A stretch of 64,000 nt of DNA, from the NCBI GenBank assembly GCA_019411365.1, contig DXQT01000008.1, positions 24,654 to 88,653 on the forward strand. Direction: 5' to 3'. The notes under the pieces were generated by a model. That model was not told the origin of the DNA and did no database searches. It saw only the letters and a program-made list of their open reading frames with translations. The DNA is from Roseburia sp. Its GTDB lineage: Bacteria; Bacillota_A; Clostridia; Lachnospirales; Lachnospiraceae. Both the position numbers and the translations under genes were made by a program. Within the stretch, counting starts at the first letter, position 1. Each line of letters opens with the position of its first letter. Below are positions 35,367 to 44,637 of the stretch, piece by piece.

Positions 35367-37424
35367 ATGAGATTAAATTCATCCATAAAAGAAGTGAAAG
35401 GGATCGGCGATAAAACAGCCGGTCTTTTTCTTAAAATAAATATTGAGACAATCCGAGATCTGATTTCCTATTTCCCAAGAACTTATGTGCAGTTCCCGGA
35501 GATCAAACGTCCTGACGAAGTGGTGGAGGGGGAGACTGCGGCAGTCATAGGGCAGATCCGGCAGACTCCGGTTGTGAAGAGAGTGCGCAGCATGCAGATC
35601 ACGGTGACTTCGATCACTGGCATGGGAAAACGCCTGGAACTGGTGTGGTTTCGGCTTCCATACATCAAAAACAGCCTTCATCCGGGCGAAAATTATGTGT
35701 TTTACGGCAAGGTACAGCACAAAAACGGAAGGTTTGTCATGGAGCAGCCGGCAATTTATACGCCGGAAAAATATGAGGCGATGGAACATTTGCTGCTTCC
35801 GGTTTACACTTTGCCGAAAGGATTATCAAATCAGCTTATGCTGAAAGCAGAGCGGTCTGTTTTGGAGGAAGAACATTTATTCCGGGATTATCTGCCGACA
35901 GAACTGCGGGAAAAGCATCAGCTCTGTGAGTATAATTATGCAATCAAACAGATTCATTTCCCGGACGATATGGAGACGTTGATCGAGGCAAGAAAACGGC
36001 TTGTGTTTGACGAACTCTTTTTATTTATCTTAAACCTGCAATATCAGAAGGAAAAGAAGGAAAAAGAGAAAAATCAGTTTTCTTTCCAGTCGGATGATTT
36101 TGTGGAGCAACTGATCGAAAAACTGCCTTATAAACTCACAAATGCCCAATTGCGGGCATTGTCAGAGGTTCGGGCGGACATGCGGAGTGACTACGTCATG
36201 CAGCGTCTGATTCAGGGAGATGTCGGTTCCGGAAAGACGATCATTGCTTTTTTGGCGATGGCAGACACTGCGCACAATGGCTGTCAGTCTGCGATTATGG
36301 CACCGACGGAGGTGCTTGCAAGACAGCATTACGAATCATTTCAGAGCATGTGCGAGATATTTGGACTGGATTTTCCAGTGATTCTTATCACGGGTTCCAT
36401 GACTGCAAAACAGAAAAAGCTGGCATATCAGGAGATTTTAGATCATCCGGATGCGCTGATCATCGGAACACATGCGCTGATACAGGAAAAGGTGATTTAT
36501 CAGAACCTTGCGCTTGTGATCACAGATGAGCAGCACCGGTTTGGCGTAAAACAGCGGGAAACATTTTCAGAAAAAGGAACAAAGCCGCATATTCTTGTCA
36601 TGAGTGCAACTCCGATTCCACGGACGCTTGCCATTATTTTATACGGTGATCTGGACATTTCCGTGGTAGATGAGGTGCCGGCAAAACGTCTGCCGATCAA
36701 AAACTGTGTGGTGGACACCAGATACCGTCCGAAAGCGTACCAGTTTATCGAAAAAGAGGTGGCTGCCGGTCATCAGGCATATGTGATCTGTCCGTTGGTG
36801 GAAGAAAGCGAGAACATGGAGGCAGAGAATGTCACAGACTATGCGAAGCGTCTGAAAGAGGAACTGCCGGATACGATTGAAATCGGGCTTTTACATGGGC
36901 AGATGAAACCTGCACAAAAAAATGACGTTATGGAACGGTTTGCAGCAAATGAGATACAGGTGCTTGTGTCGACTACGGTTGTAGAAGTTGGAGTGAATGT
37001 TCCGAATGCAACGGTTATGATGATCGAAAATGCGGAACATTTTGGTCTTGCACAGCTTCACCAGCTTCGTGGGCGTGTTGGACGAGGGGATGCACAGTCT
37101 TATTGTATTATGGTCAATTGCAGCGATTCTAAAGAATCGCAGAAGCGTCTGGATATTTTGAATAAATCCAACGATGGCTTTAAGATTGCGAGTGAGGATC
37201 TGAAACTGCGCGGCCCCGGAGATTTCTTTGGCATCCGTCAGTCCGGTGAAATGCAGTTTGCACTTGCGGATATCTATCAGGATGCCTATATTATGCAGCG
37301 CGCAAGCGAGGAAGTTGCGGATATTTTAGGAAAAGACCCGGAACTTTCCAGCGAGGATCATAAAAACCTGAAAGACTATCTGGAACTGTTTTTGGCAGAC
37401 CAGAGAAATAAATTAAATTTATAA
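35367..37424 (+). CDS. recG: ATP-dependent DNA helicase RecG
   Basis: 685 aa. N-terminal wedge/OB domain, then helicase domains with Walker A QGDVGSGKTIIAFLA, DEQH box ITDEQHRFGVKQRE, ATPIPRTLA and motif VI QLRGRVGRG. It remodels stalled forks and branched DNA. Starts four bases after the previous stop. Confidence 0.97.
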   Translation: MRLNSSIKEVKGIGDKTAGLFLKINIETIRDLISYFPRTYVQFPEIKRPDEVVEGETAAVIGQIRQTPVVKRVRSMQITVTSITGMGKRLELVWFRLPYIKNSLHPGENYVFYGKVQHKNGRFVMEQPAIYTPEKYEAMEHLLLPVYTLPKGLSNQLMLKAERSVLEEEHLFRDYLPTELREKHQLCEYNYAIKQIHFPDDMETLIEARKRLVFDELFLFILNLQYQKEKKEKEKNQFSFQSDDFVEQLIEKLPYKLTNAQLRALSEVRADMRSDYVMQRLIQGDVGSGKTIIAFLAMADTAHNGCQSAIMAPTEVLARQHYESFQSMCEIFGLDFPVILITGSMTAKQKKLAYQEILDHPDALIIGTHALIQEKVIYQNLALVITDEQHRFGVKQRETFSEKGTKPHILVMSATPIPRTLAIILYGDLDISVVDEVPAKRLPIKNCVVDTRYRPKAYQFIEKEVAAGHQAYVICPLVEESENMEAENVTDYAKRLKEELPDTIEIGLLHGQMKPAQKNDVMERFAANEIQVLVSTTVVEVGVNVPNATVMMIENAEHFGLAQLHQLRGRVGRGDAQSYCIMVNCSDSKESQKRLDILNKSNDGFKIASEDLKLRGPGDFFGIRQSGEMQFALADIYQDAYIMQRASEEVADILGKDPELSSEDHKNLKDYLELFLADQRNKLNL

Positions 37425-37459
37425 CGAATGAAGCAGTAAAAACTTCATAAAACACGTAG

Positions 37460-37494
37460 AAAGAACCCTGGATCATATCATCCAAGGTTCTTTT
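37460..37494. terminator. Bidirectional terminator between recG and the spore protein gene
   Basis: AAAGAACC...TGGAT pairs with ATCCA...GGTTCTTT (one mismatch) around a six-base loop, then TTTTC; serves both converging genes. Confidence 0.85.
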
Positions 37495-37510
37495 CTTGTT
37501 CAGGGAAAAT

Positions 37511-37717
37511 TTATTTTCCTGACATCTGCTGTTCCTGTGCTTCAATCATTTTCTTAACCATATAGCCGCCGACAGAACCATTCTGTCTGGAAGTTAAGTC
37601 TCCGTTGTAACCATCTTTTAATGGTACACCGATCTCGCCTGCTACCTCATATTTGAAACGGTCTAAGGCACTCTTTGCTTCTGGAACGGCTGCTCTGTTA
37701 GATGAACGATTTGACAT
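37511..37717 (-). CDS. Alpha/beta-type small acid-soluble spore protein
   Basis: 68 aa. The family core is clear: ALDRFKYEVAGEIGVPL with the Glu-Ile/Val site cut by the germination protease, and TSRQNGSVGGYMVKKMIE, which binds DNA. These proteins coat and protect spore DNA. An AAAGGAGG site precedes ATG 37717. A sigma-G promoter was not clear to me. Confidence 0.96.
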   Translation of the reverse strand: MSNRSSNRAAVPEAKSALDRFKYEVAGEIGVPLKDGYNGDLTSRQNGSVGGYMVKKMIEAQEQQMSGK

Positions 37718-37843
37718 AGTAAGTCCTCCTTTGTTTTTTAGGTCTTTTTTCTGCTCTGGTTTATTTTAAGAACATTCAAAAATTTCTTTTTGTTTGTTCA
37801 GTGATAGTATGTGATTTTTTATATGGAATACACATGCAGTTTT

Positions 37844-37873
37844 TTGCAATAGTGCCAATTATTTCTTTAAAAT
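37844..37873 (+). promoter_or_regulatory. Probable promoter of the GH105 gene
   Basis: TTGCAA at 37844-37849, 18-base spacer, TAAAAT at 37868-37873, directly before the operator. Confidence 0.5.
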
Positions 37874-37874
37874 A

Positions 37875-37888
37875 TGTAAGCGCTTACA
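37875..37888. promoter_or_regulatory. cre-like / LacI-family operator
   Basis: TGTAAGCGCTTACA, a perfect 14-bp palindrome matching the catabolite-responsive element consensus (CcpA) and LacI-family operators. Placed just downstream of the -10 box, where binding would block transcription of the glycoside hydrolase. Confidence 0.7.
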
Positions 37889-37937
37889 AAAAAATATTTA
37901 CAAACAGGAGAACATTGATTATGATGGATATAGAAGG

Positions 37938-38161
37938 TAGACAATTGCGAAACTCATGAAAAACTAAATTGAATTGTGAAAAATTAACAAAAGACATGAA
38001 AGACATTGGGGAACCGCCGGCACTTAGAAGGCAGATACAACGGTAAGTTGTGCCTGGCTTCTTAGTACCGTTGCGAGTGACACATAGCGAGAGCGTGTCT
38101 TGAATGTTTTTGTTGATTTTGAACAATTGAAAGAAGAGTAGATGAGTTTCGCAAACGCCTA
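37938..38161. mobile_element. MITE-like element, long copy (224 bp), flanked by an 11-bp direct repeat
   Basis: Left end TAGACAATTGCGAAACTCAT (37938-37957); right end ATGAGTTTCGCAAACGCCTA (38142-38161). The direct repeat GATATAGAAGG is at 37927-37937 and 38162-38172 and fits a target duplication. The interior is not coding but folds well: ACAAC/GTTGT at 38037-38051 inside an imperfect 11-bp stem (38022-38066), and GACAC/GTGTC at 38079-38099. It separates the GH105 promoter and operator from the GH105 ribosome-binding site. Confidence 0.82.
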
Positions 38162-38191
38162 GATATAGAAGGTTAAAAAAGGAGAAGAACT

Positions 38192-39322
38192 ATGGATCAA
38201 ATCGAAAAGTATATTGAGGAACTAATGGAAAAAAGTACACCGGATCGTCCCATCTGGAACATCGAAAAAATCATGCAGGGGTTAAAATCCACATGGAATT
38301 ACATTGATGGATGTATGATCAAAGCGATTCTGGAAATGTATGCGATCACGAAAGAGGATAAATACTTGAAATTTGCAGATGATTTTATTGACTGCAAAGT
38401 GAATGCAGATGGGACAATTGAGGGGTATGATGTCAATGAATTAAATATTGATAATGTGAATGCGGGAAAAACACTGTTTGAGCTTTTTGACCTGACAGGA
38501 AAAGAAAAATACAGAAAAGCAATTGATCTTGTTTACAGTCAGGTTGCACAGATGCCGCGCACGAAAGAGGGGAACTTCTGGCACAAAAATATCTATCCGG
38601 ATCAGGTCTGGCTGGACGGGCTGTATATGTGTCAGCCGTTTTATATGGAATATGAGACCCGTTTTCATGACAAAAAAAATTATGACGATATTTTCCAGCA
38701 ATTTTTTAATGTTGAAAAAAATATGAGAGATCCAAAGACCGGATTATACTATCATGCGTATGATTCATCCAGAGCAATGTTCTGGTGCGACAGAGTCACC
38801 GGGTTGAGTCAGAACTTCTGGCTGCGCGCACTGGGCTGGTTTTCCATGGCACTGCTCGATACATTAGACAAAACAGACGCATCGGCTGCAGGAGAATCTT
38901 ACGAAAAATTAAAACAAATATTTGTCGAACTCATGGATGCTATGTTAAAATATCAGGATGAGAGCGGTATGTGGTATCAGGTCGTGAATTTCGGCGGTAT
39001 GGACAAAAACTACCTCGAAACAAGTGGAAGCTCTATTATGGCATATGCACTTTTAAAAGGTGTCCGTCTTGGATTTTTGTCGGAAAGCTATCGCGCATAC
39101 GGTGAGAAGGCTTTTCATGGAATCTGTGATAACTATCTTTCCACGGATGAAAATGGAAACCTCCATCTGGGCGGAATCTGTCTCGTGGCAGGCTTAGGCG
39201 GCGCAAACAGACGGCCGGGAACCTATGATTATTATATGTCAGAGCCGGTTGTCAAAGATGACGCCAAAGGTGTCGGACCATTTTTGCTTGCCTATACAGA
39301 GATGCTCCGCCTGAAAAAATAG
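38192..39322 (+). CDS. Glycoside hydrolase family 88/105 (unsaturated rhamnogalacturonyl hydrolase type)
   Basis: 376 aa, cytosolic, (alpha/alpha)6-barrel type. Residues such as WLDGLYMCQPFYMEYETRF and LRALGWFSMALLDTLD fit the YteR/YesR family, which removes unsaturated galacturonic acid from pectin fragments made by lyases. Ends AGLGGANRRPGTYDYYMSEP, also typical. AAAAGGAG precedes ATG 38192. It stands alone, behind a cre-like operator and the inserted MITE. Confidence 0.87.
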   Translation: MDQIEKYIEELMEKSTPDRPIWNIEKIMQGLKSTWNYIDGCMIKAILEMYAITKEDKYLKFADDFIDCKVNADGTIEGYDVNELNIDNVNAGKTLFELFDLTGKEKYRKAIDLVYSQVAQMPRTKEGNFWHKNIYPDQVWLDGLYMCQPFYMEYETRFHDKKNYDDIFQQFFNVEKNMRDPKTGLYYHAYDSSRAMFWCDRVTGLSQNFWLRALGWFSMALLDTLDKTDASAAGESYEKLKQIFVELMDAMLKYQDESGMWYQVVNFGGMDKNYLETSGSSIMAYALLKGVRLGFLSESYRAYGEKAFHGICDNYLSTDENGNLHLGGICLVAGLGGANRRPGTYDYYMSEPVVKDDAKGVGPFLLAYTEMLRLKK

Positions 39323-39392
39323 CACGCCATTTTGAACAATGTCACTGCAAAACTGCTCATTCGATAAATCAATATGAAGGAAGTAAAGTAGA

Positions 39393-40184
39393 ATGAAACG
39401 TTATTTTGATTTTGACATCAATGATTATAAAGACAGAAAATGCAATTTTCATTCGCACACAGTGCGCTGCCAGCATGCAGTGGGAGAGGAACGGGAATAT
39501 GTCGAGGAGGCAATTAAGGAAGGCTTTGAGGTGATCGGCTTTTCTGACCATTCCCCTTATTTATTCAAAAATGGATATGTCTCAAGAATCCGCATGACAA
39601 TGTCCCAGTTGGAGGACTACGTAAAAACCATTGAGGCCTTGAAAAAAGAATATCGGGAGGATATCACGATTTTCCTCGCACTGGAAATGGAATATTTTCC
39701 GGGGATCTTCGAGCCGACAATTGAAGAAATCAGACAGTATCCGATGGATTATCTGCTTTTGGCACAGCATTTTTTCTATGAAAATGAAAGTTTTATCAGT
39801 GTAAGGAAAAACTGGACGGATGAAATGCATCTGAAAAGCTATGTAGATCTGCTGACAAATGCACTGGATACCGGATATTTTAATATGGTGGCACACCCGG
39901 ATATCGTAAACTTCACCGGAGATGAAGCATTGTATACAAAGTACATGAAAAAGCTTGCAGACAGATTAAAAGACGAGCAGATTCCAATTGAAATTAATGT
40001 GAATGGTTTCCGGGAGTTGTGCAATTATCCAGATCGCAGGTTTGTGAAACTTGGTGTGGAAAATGGAAATGAATTTATTATAGGTGTAGACGCACACAAT
40101 CCGGATGAGTATCATGATCTTGCTTCTTACAAGGGATGTATCAAAATGGCAGAAGATTTCGGAGGAAAGGTATTCTGGAAATAA
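39393..40184 (+). CDS. PHP-domain histidinol-phosphatase-like protein
   Basis: 263 aa. PHP metal ligands are visible in NFHSHTVRCQHAVGEE and GFSDHSPY at the front, LEMEYFPG in the middle, and VAHPDIVNF and GVDAHNPDEYHD towards the end. Closest to HisK-type histidinol-phosphate phosphatase, which gives histidinol in histidine synthesis; no other his gene is close, so another phosphoester substrate is possible. AAGGAAG precedes the ATG. Confidence 0.8.
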   Translation: MKRYFDFDINDYKDRKCNFHSHTVRCQHAVGEEREYVEEAIKEGFEVIGFSDHSPYLFKNGYVSRIRMTMSQLEDYVKTIEALKKEYREDITIFLALEMEYFPGIFEPTIEEIRQYPMDYLLLAQHFFYENESFISVRKNWTDEMHLKSYVDLLTNALDTGYFNMVAHPDIVNFTGDEALYTKYMKKLADRLKDEQIPIEINVNGFRELCNYPDRRFVKLGVENGNEFIIGVDAHNPDEYHDLASYKGCIKMAEDFGGKVFWK

Positions 40185-40218
40185 AAAAATCGTAGGGGTT
40201 GTACCCCTGCGATTTTTT
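40184..40218. terminator. Bidirectional terminator between the PHP gene and rqcH
   Basis: AAAAAATCG-AGGGG / CCCCT-CGATTTTTT with a short loop; overlaps the last bases of both converging genes. Confidence 0.9.
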
Positions 40219-41959
40219 AATCCGAAACCAGCGTCAGCCCTGAAATATCCGGATGGATAGTCAGGGAGTAGTTTGTGTAGTACACGACAAATCCCGGCGC
40301 GGCCCCGTTTGGTTTCTTGACATTTTTTTTCTGTAGATAATCAATCTCCACTTTCTCATCTTCGCGTCCTTTGGAGTAATATCCGGCAAGCATTCCGGCT
40401 TCCTCAAACACGCGGTCCGGCAATTCTTCATTGTTGGATTTTACGATGACGTGGGAACCCGGCATTCCTTTTGCATGGAACCACCAGTCATTTCCGGTTG
40501 CAAACTTGAAAGTGAGTTCATCGTTTTGGTAATTATTTTTCCCAACATAAATATCATAGCCGTCGGAGGAGCGGTAGTGGAACGGCTTGCTCTTGATTTT
40601 GGCTTTTTTATCCGTCTTTTTGCGCTTGATATAGCCAAATTCGATCAGCTCCTCTTTGATCTGTACGAGATCATCTTCCGTCAGGGCAATGTCTAAAGCC
40701 GTGGAGATACTTTCGAGATGTTCGATCTCCGTCTTTGTCTCCTCTGTCAGCTTGATGAGTGCCTCATAAGTACGCTTTAATTTGTTGTATCTGTCAAAAT
40801 ATTTCTGCGCGTTTCCCTTGGCGTCTAACTGAGAGTCGAGCGGAATGGTGATCATCTCGTTGGTGTAATAGTTCAGTGCCTCTAACTTCTTTGCACCTTC
40901 CTCTAAACCATAGCCGTAAGTGTGGATCAGTTCGCCGTATACTTTGTATTTATCACGTTTTTCTGTGTCTTTCAGCTGTTTTTCCTGCAATTGGTATTTC
41001 TTGCGGTTACGGTCTAAAGCAGTGGAGACGATTTTTCTCAGATCAACGGATTTCTGCCGGATTCTGGTATACACATTTCTGGAAGCATAATATTCCTCCA
41101 GAACCTGCGAGATGGAATCAAAATTTTTCGCTTCATAGTCCGAAAATTGTGTGAGTTCAATGCAGGAAAAATCAATCGGTTCTTTTCCCCTGAAAATGAT
41201 GTTCGGTCTGTAGGTATGATTTTTTACATCATCTGCAATCCATGTGAGATTGTTAAATAAATGCTTTTTGCCATCATCATCCAGCGAGTCGACCGGCATA
41301 TCTCCGTCAATGGAACTGCGGTGGCAGATTTCGGAGGCAAGCAGGGGACTTAAGCCTGTAAAAGAAGAGTAGAGAGCCTTTGCAATGGAGACCGGTTTCT
41401 TCATAACCATATCCATAAAGGCTTCTTCCGTGACTTCCAGCGGATTCAGGCGGTCGTCCTGTGTGGCAGGGATGCAGTAATCGCGCCCCGGGAGCACTTC
41501 ACGCAGGGAGCTCATCATCGATGAGATATGTTTGATACTGTCAATAATTTTTCCGTCACTGTTACAGAAAATGATATTACTATGTTTTCCCATCAGCTCT
41601 ACAATCAGGGTTTTTTGGCAGAGATCGCCCATTTCATCCAGATGTTCAATATCAAAGTGAATGATACGCTCCATATGCGGCTGGTAAATCTTTACGATCC
41701 TGCCATTGGCAATATGCTTGCGCAGTACCATGCAGAAGTTTGGCGCAGTCATAGGGCTTGGTTTATTCTGACCGGTCAGATATAGAAATGGCAGGGATGC
41801 GCTTGCGGACATGGCAAGGCGGAACTGTCCGTTACTTCCTTTACAGGTGAAGAGCAGTTCGTCGTTTTCCGGCTGCGCAATCTTGCTGATCTTTGCATTT
41901 AAAATTGTCTGGTTTAATTCATATACGATATTGGAAATCACAAATCCATCAAGAGCCAT
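40217..41959 (-). CDS. rqcH: NFACT family protein RqcH (Rqc2 homologue)
   Basis: 580 aa. NFACT-N (MALDGFVISNIVYELNQTIL, then KISKIAQPENDELLF), a central coiled coil (about 280-430) and the C-terminal NFACT-R domain (SSDGYDIYVGKNNYQNDELT, WWFHAKGMPGSHVIVKS). RqcH tags stalled nascent chains with alanine on the 50S subunit; older annotation calls it fibronectin-binding. AAGAGGTA precedes ATG 41959. Confidence 0.94.
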   Translation of the reverse strand: MALDGFVISNIVYELNQTILNAKISKIAQPENDELLFTCKGSNGQFRLAMSASASLPFLYLTGQNKPSPMTAPNFCMVLRKHIANGRIVKIYQPHMERIIHFDIEHLDEMGDLCQKTLIVELMGKHSNIIFCNSDGKIIDSIKHISSMMSSLREVLPGRDYCIPATQDDRLNPLEVTEEAFMDMVMKKPVSIAKALYSSFTGLSPLLASEICHRSSIDGDMPVDSLDDDGKKHLFNNLTWIADDVKNHTYRPNIIFRGKEPIDFSCIELTQFSDYEAKNFDSISQVLEEYYASRNVYTRIRQKSVDLRKIVSTALDRNRKKYQLQEKQLKDTEKRDKYKVYGELIHTYGYGLEEGAKKLEALNYYTNEMITIPLDSQLDAKGNAQKYFDRYNKLKRTYEALIKLTEETKTEIEHLESISTALDIALTEDDLVQIKEELIEFGYIKRKKTDKKAKIKSKPFHYRSSDGYDIYVGKNNYQNDELTFKFATGNDWWFHAKGMPGSHVIVKSNNEELPDRVFEEAGMLAGYYSKGREDEKVEIDYLQKKNVKKPNGAAPGFVVYYTNYSLTIHPDISGLTLVSD

Positions 41960-42015
41960 TTTGAGTACCTCTTATTCTAAAAAAATTTGCCTGGAATTAC
42001 CGGGCGCATGGTTCA

Positions 42016-42390
42016 TTATAACGGATTCTGGGAAATCTGCATAGATGCAATATATAATTTCAAAAGCCGGATTGCATAATCACGCTGTTGCTTGGAGCAG
42101 CGGGAAAGAATATGGATCACAGCAAGTTCATCATTTTCCTGTCGTTTTGCCTCTTCGTCTGTCTGTTCCCCGAACATCATATAATCAAGGCTCATGTCGA
42201 GACACTCAGAAATTGCAAGCATTGTTTCTGTGGACATTCCACAGGTGCCACGCTCAATGTCTGAACAGTATTTCGGTGCACGGTCTATTCTCTCTGCAAC
42301 CTCGTCCTGTGAAAATCCTAACTGGACTCTTTTTTTTCGAATGCGGTCGCCAACGGCTAAACGGTCATATGCTTCTCTTTTTCGGTTCAT
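42016..42390 (-). CDS. XRE family transcriptional regulator
   Basis: 124 aa. HTH_3 at residues 13-70 (GDRIRKKRVQLGFSQDEVAE, then RAPKYCSDIERGTCGMSTET) and a short helical C-terminus. Target unknown. It is divergent from the sortase operon, 281 bases away, which makes that operon a possible target. AAAGGGGAG precedes ATG 42390. Confidence 0.88.
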   Translation of the reverse strand: MNRKREAYDRLAVGDRIRKKRVQLGFSQDEVAERIDRAPKYCSDIERGTCGMSTETMLAISECLDMSLDYMMFGEQTDEEAKRQENDELAVIHILSRCSKQQRDYAIRLLKLYIASMQISQNPL

Positions 42391-42586
42391 AAAAACTCCC
42401 CTTTCTCATTTGTTTCTTATTGTGTGTGATTCTCTGTATCATATTCTTGCGAAAAAAACGTAGAAATAAAACACAATGGAAACGTAATTTAATAGTGAGT
42501 TTAAAAGGTATGTGCGAGATACGTTTTAAATGTGATATTGAACAAAAAACAAGTAAGATATGTCAGAAAACTGTAAGTTTCTTCTG

Positions 42587-42615
42587 TTGACATAATCAAC
42601 GGACATGTGTATGAT
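42587..42615 (+). promoter_or_regulatory. Promoter of the sortase operon
   Basis: TTGACA, 17-base spacer, TATGAT; 57 bases before ATG 42672. A near-consensus promoter. The rest of the 42391-42586 divergent region shows no further gene. Confidence 0.8.
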
Positions 42616-42671
42616 AGAAAATGTTTAAAACACGAAAATAAAATATGTTTATAACGCATAAGGGTAAAGTT

Positions 42672-43490
42672 ATGAAAAACAAAAGAAATCAGAAAAATAT
42701 CATATGGAAGATACTGCTTATCATTTTCAGTATCGTTCTTATCATATGTCTCATAATCATTGGAATCCAAAAATATCAGCAGAAAAAGCAGCAGGAGTAT
42801 TACGAAGCCTTATTGGAAAATGAGAGCACCCAGACTCAGGCGACTGAGGAGATGCCGGAGCCGGAAACGGAAGAAGCACCGGATGTTTTAAAAAGCCTTG
42901 GAATTGAAATACCGGAAAAAGACATTGATTTCGCAGCATTAAAAGAAGAGAACAGCGATGTGTATGCCTGGATCTATGTGCCGGGAACTAATGTTGATTA
43001 CCCGGTGTTACAGCACCCAACGGATGATGCCTATTATCTGGAACACAATATGGACGGCTCAAAAGGGCTTCCGGGCTGCATTTACACGGAAAGCGTGAAC
43101 ACGAAAGATTTTACGGATCCGAACACTGTTTTATACGGTCACAACATGAAAAACGGAAGCATGTTTGCATCTTTACATAATTTTGAGGACCAGCAGGTGT
43201 TTGAGGAAAACCCTTACTTCTATATCTATACGGAAGACAAAACCTATGTGTATGAAATTTTTGCCGCTTACAAATACAATGCAATCCATCTGATCTATAA
43301 CTTCGACCTTGCTAATCCGGAGATTTTTCAGAATTATCTGGATCAGATTTTTGAGATCCGCGATATGAGTGCAAATATCAGGCAGGATGTTACAGTCAAT
43401 GCAGACAACCGCATTGTCACATTGTCGACCTGTGTTTCCGGTGAGAAAAACATGCGTTATCTTGTACAGGGAGTTTTGCTGAATGAATAA
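42672..43490 (+). CDS. Class B sortase
   Basis: 272 aa. One N-terminal membrane helix (residues 14-36), an acidic linker, then the sortase barrel. Catalytic His in VLYGHNMKNGSMF (about 157), Cys in TLSTCV (about 253) and Arg in NMRYLVQG are all present. It cleaves a sorting signal and joins the protein to the cell wall. ATG 42672 is preferred to an upstream TTG-type start. The stop overlaps the next gene by 8 bases. Confidence 0.93.
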   Translation: MKNKRNQKNIIWKILLIIFSIVLIICLIIIGIQKYQQKKQQEYYEALLENESTQTQATEEMPEPETEEAPDVLKSLGIEIPEKDIDFAALKEENSDVYAWIYVPGTNVDYPVLQHPTDDAYYLEHNMDGSKGLPGCIYTESVNTKDFTDPNTVLYGHNMKNGSMFASLHNFEDQQVFEENPYFYIYTEDKTYVYEIFAAYKYNAIHLIYNFDLANPEIFQNYLDQIFEIRDMSANIRQDVTVNADNRIVTLSTCVSGEKNMRYLVQGVLLNE

Positions 43491-44574
43491 ACAAAAAAGT
43501 ACAGAACAGACAAAAAAACAACAGAAAACATGGATAAAAATCATAAAGATCGTAGGAATTGTACTGATATGCCTGATTCTTTTTGCACTTATCGCATTTG
43601 GAGTGCTAAGGGCACTTGGAAAAAGTGGAATCAGAAAAAATATTTCCGGCGAAGCACCGGTACTCGAATCCACGGAATCAACCGAAGAGGGCTGGCAGGA
43701 CGGATGGATCCGCTATAATGGTCAGATCTATGCCTACAACGAAGATATCATGACATTTCTCGTCATGGGTGTTGACAATGACGATGTTGTAAAAAAGGCA
43801 AAAGACGGTCTGAGCGGCGGACAGGCTGACGCAATGTTTCTGGCAGTGATGAATCCGCACGATAAATCCGTTTCCATTATTGCGATCAACCGCAATGCGA
43901 TGGCACTCGTGGATGTCTACGATGAGGACGGTGTTTACATGGGACAGTATACGAAGCAGATCACTTTACAGCACGGTTACGGCGACGGCATGGAGTTAAG
44001 CTGTGAGCGGAGTGTGGCGGCAGTGTCGAGACTTTTTTACAATCTTCCGATCAGCGGTTACGCGGCAATCAACATGGGAGCTATCCCGGCTTTAAACGAC
44101 GCGGTTGGCGGTGTGCAGGTGACAGTTTTAGATGATGTCATATACCCGGAATACGATATGGATCTCCATCAGGGAGATGAAGTGACACTGACCGGACATC
44201 AGGCTTACTGGTATGTGCGCGGAAGAAATGAAAATGTGTTTAACAGTTCTTCCCTGCGTTTAGAGCGCCAGAAACAGTTCCTGACCACGTTTATTGCACA
44301 GGCAAAAAACAAGGCGATCACAAATCCGTCCATTGCAGTGGATTTATACAACACCATATCCAAATATATGGTGACAGACATTGATATTACAAAATTTACT
44401 TACCTCGCTTCTGAGGCTTTGGGATACAACTTTGATATCGACCATTTGTACACCATGCAGGGTGAGACACTGATGGGAGATAAATATGAGGAATTTTATG
44501 TCGATGACGATGCGCTGTATCAGCTCATCATTGACGTGTTCTACGAACCGGTAGAATCAGAGGATATTAAGTAA
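43483..44574 (+). CDS. LytR-CpsA-Psr (LCP) family protein
   Basis: 363 aa. Basic cytosolic tail, one transmembrane helix (about 20-43), then an extracytoplasmic LCP domain with FLVMGVDNDD, a conserved Asp/Arg set (GGQADAMFLAVMNPHDKSVS, IAINRNAMA) and YWYVRGRNENVFNSSSLRLE. LCP enzymes transfer glycopolymers from lipid carriers to peptidoglycan. Coupled to the sortase, and possibly the ligase for the glycopolymer made by the locus starting at 45348. A weak hairpin (TAAGGAA/TTCCTTA) follows. Confidence 0.9.
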   Translation: MNKQKSTEQTKKQQKTWIKIIKIVGIVLICLILFALIAFGVLRALGKSGIRKNISGEAPVLESTESTEEGWQDGWIRYNGQIYAYNEDIMTFLVMGVDNDDVVKKAKDGLSGGQADAMFLAVMNPHDKSVSIIAINRNAMALVDVYDEDGVYMGQYTKQITLQHGYGDGMELSCERSVAAVSRLFYNLPISGYAAINMGAIPALNDAVGGVQVTVLDDVIYPEYDMDLHQGDEVTLTGHQAYWYVRGRNENVFNSSSLRLERQKQFLTTFIAQAKNKAITNPSIAVDLYNTISKYMVTDIDITKFTYLASEALGYNFDIDHLYTMQGETLMGDKYEEFYVDDDALYQLIIDVFYEPVESEDIK

Positions 44575-44637
44575 GGAAAATTCCTTATTTAATATAGAAA
44601 CCACATGGAATACGTGAGGAAAGGAGGAAAACAAGTT

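Noticed and set aside
37884..38126. 80-codon minus-strand frame in the long MITE
   Set aside because: Lies almost wholly in the hairpin-rich non-coding element; no ribosome-binding site and no protein-like pattern.
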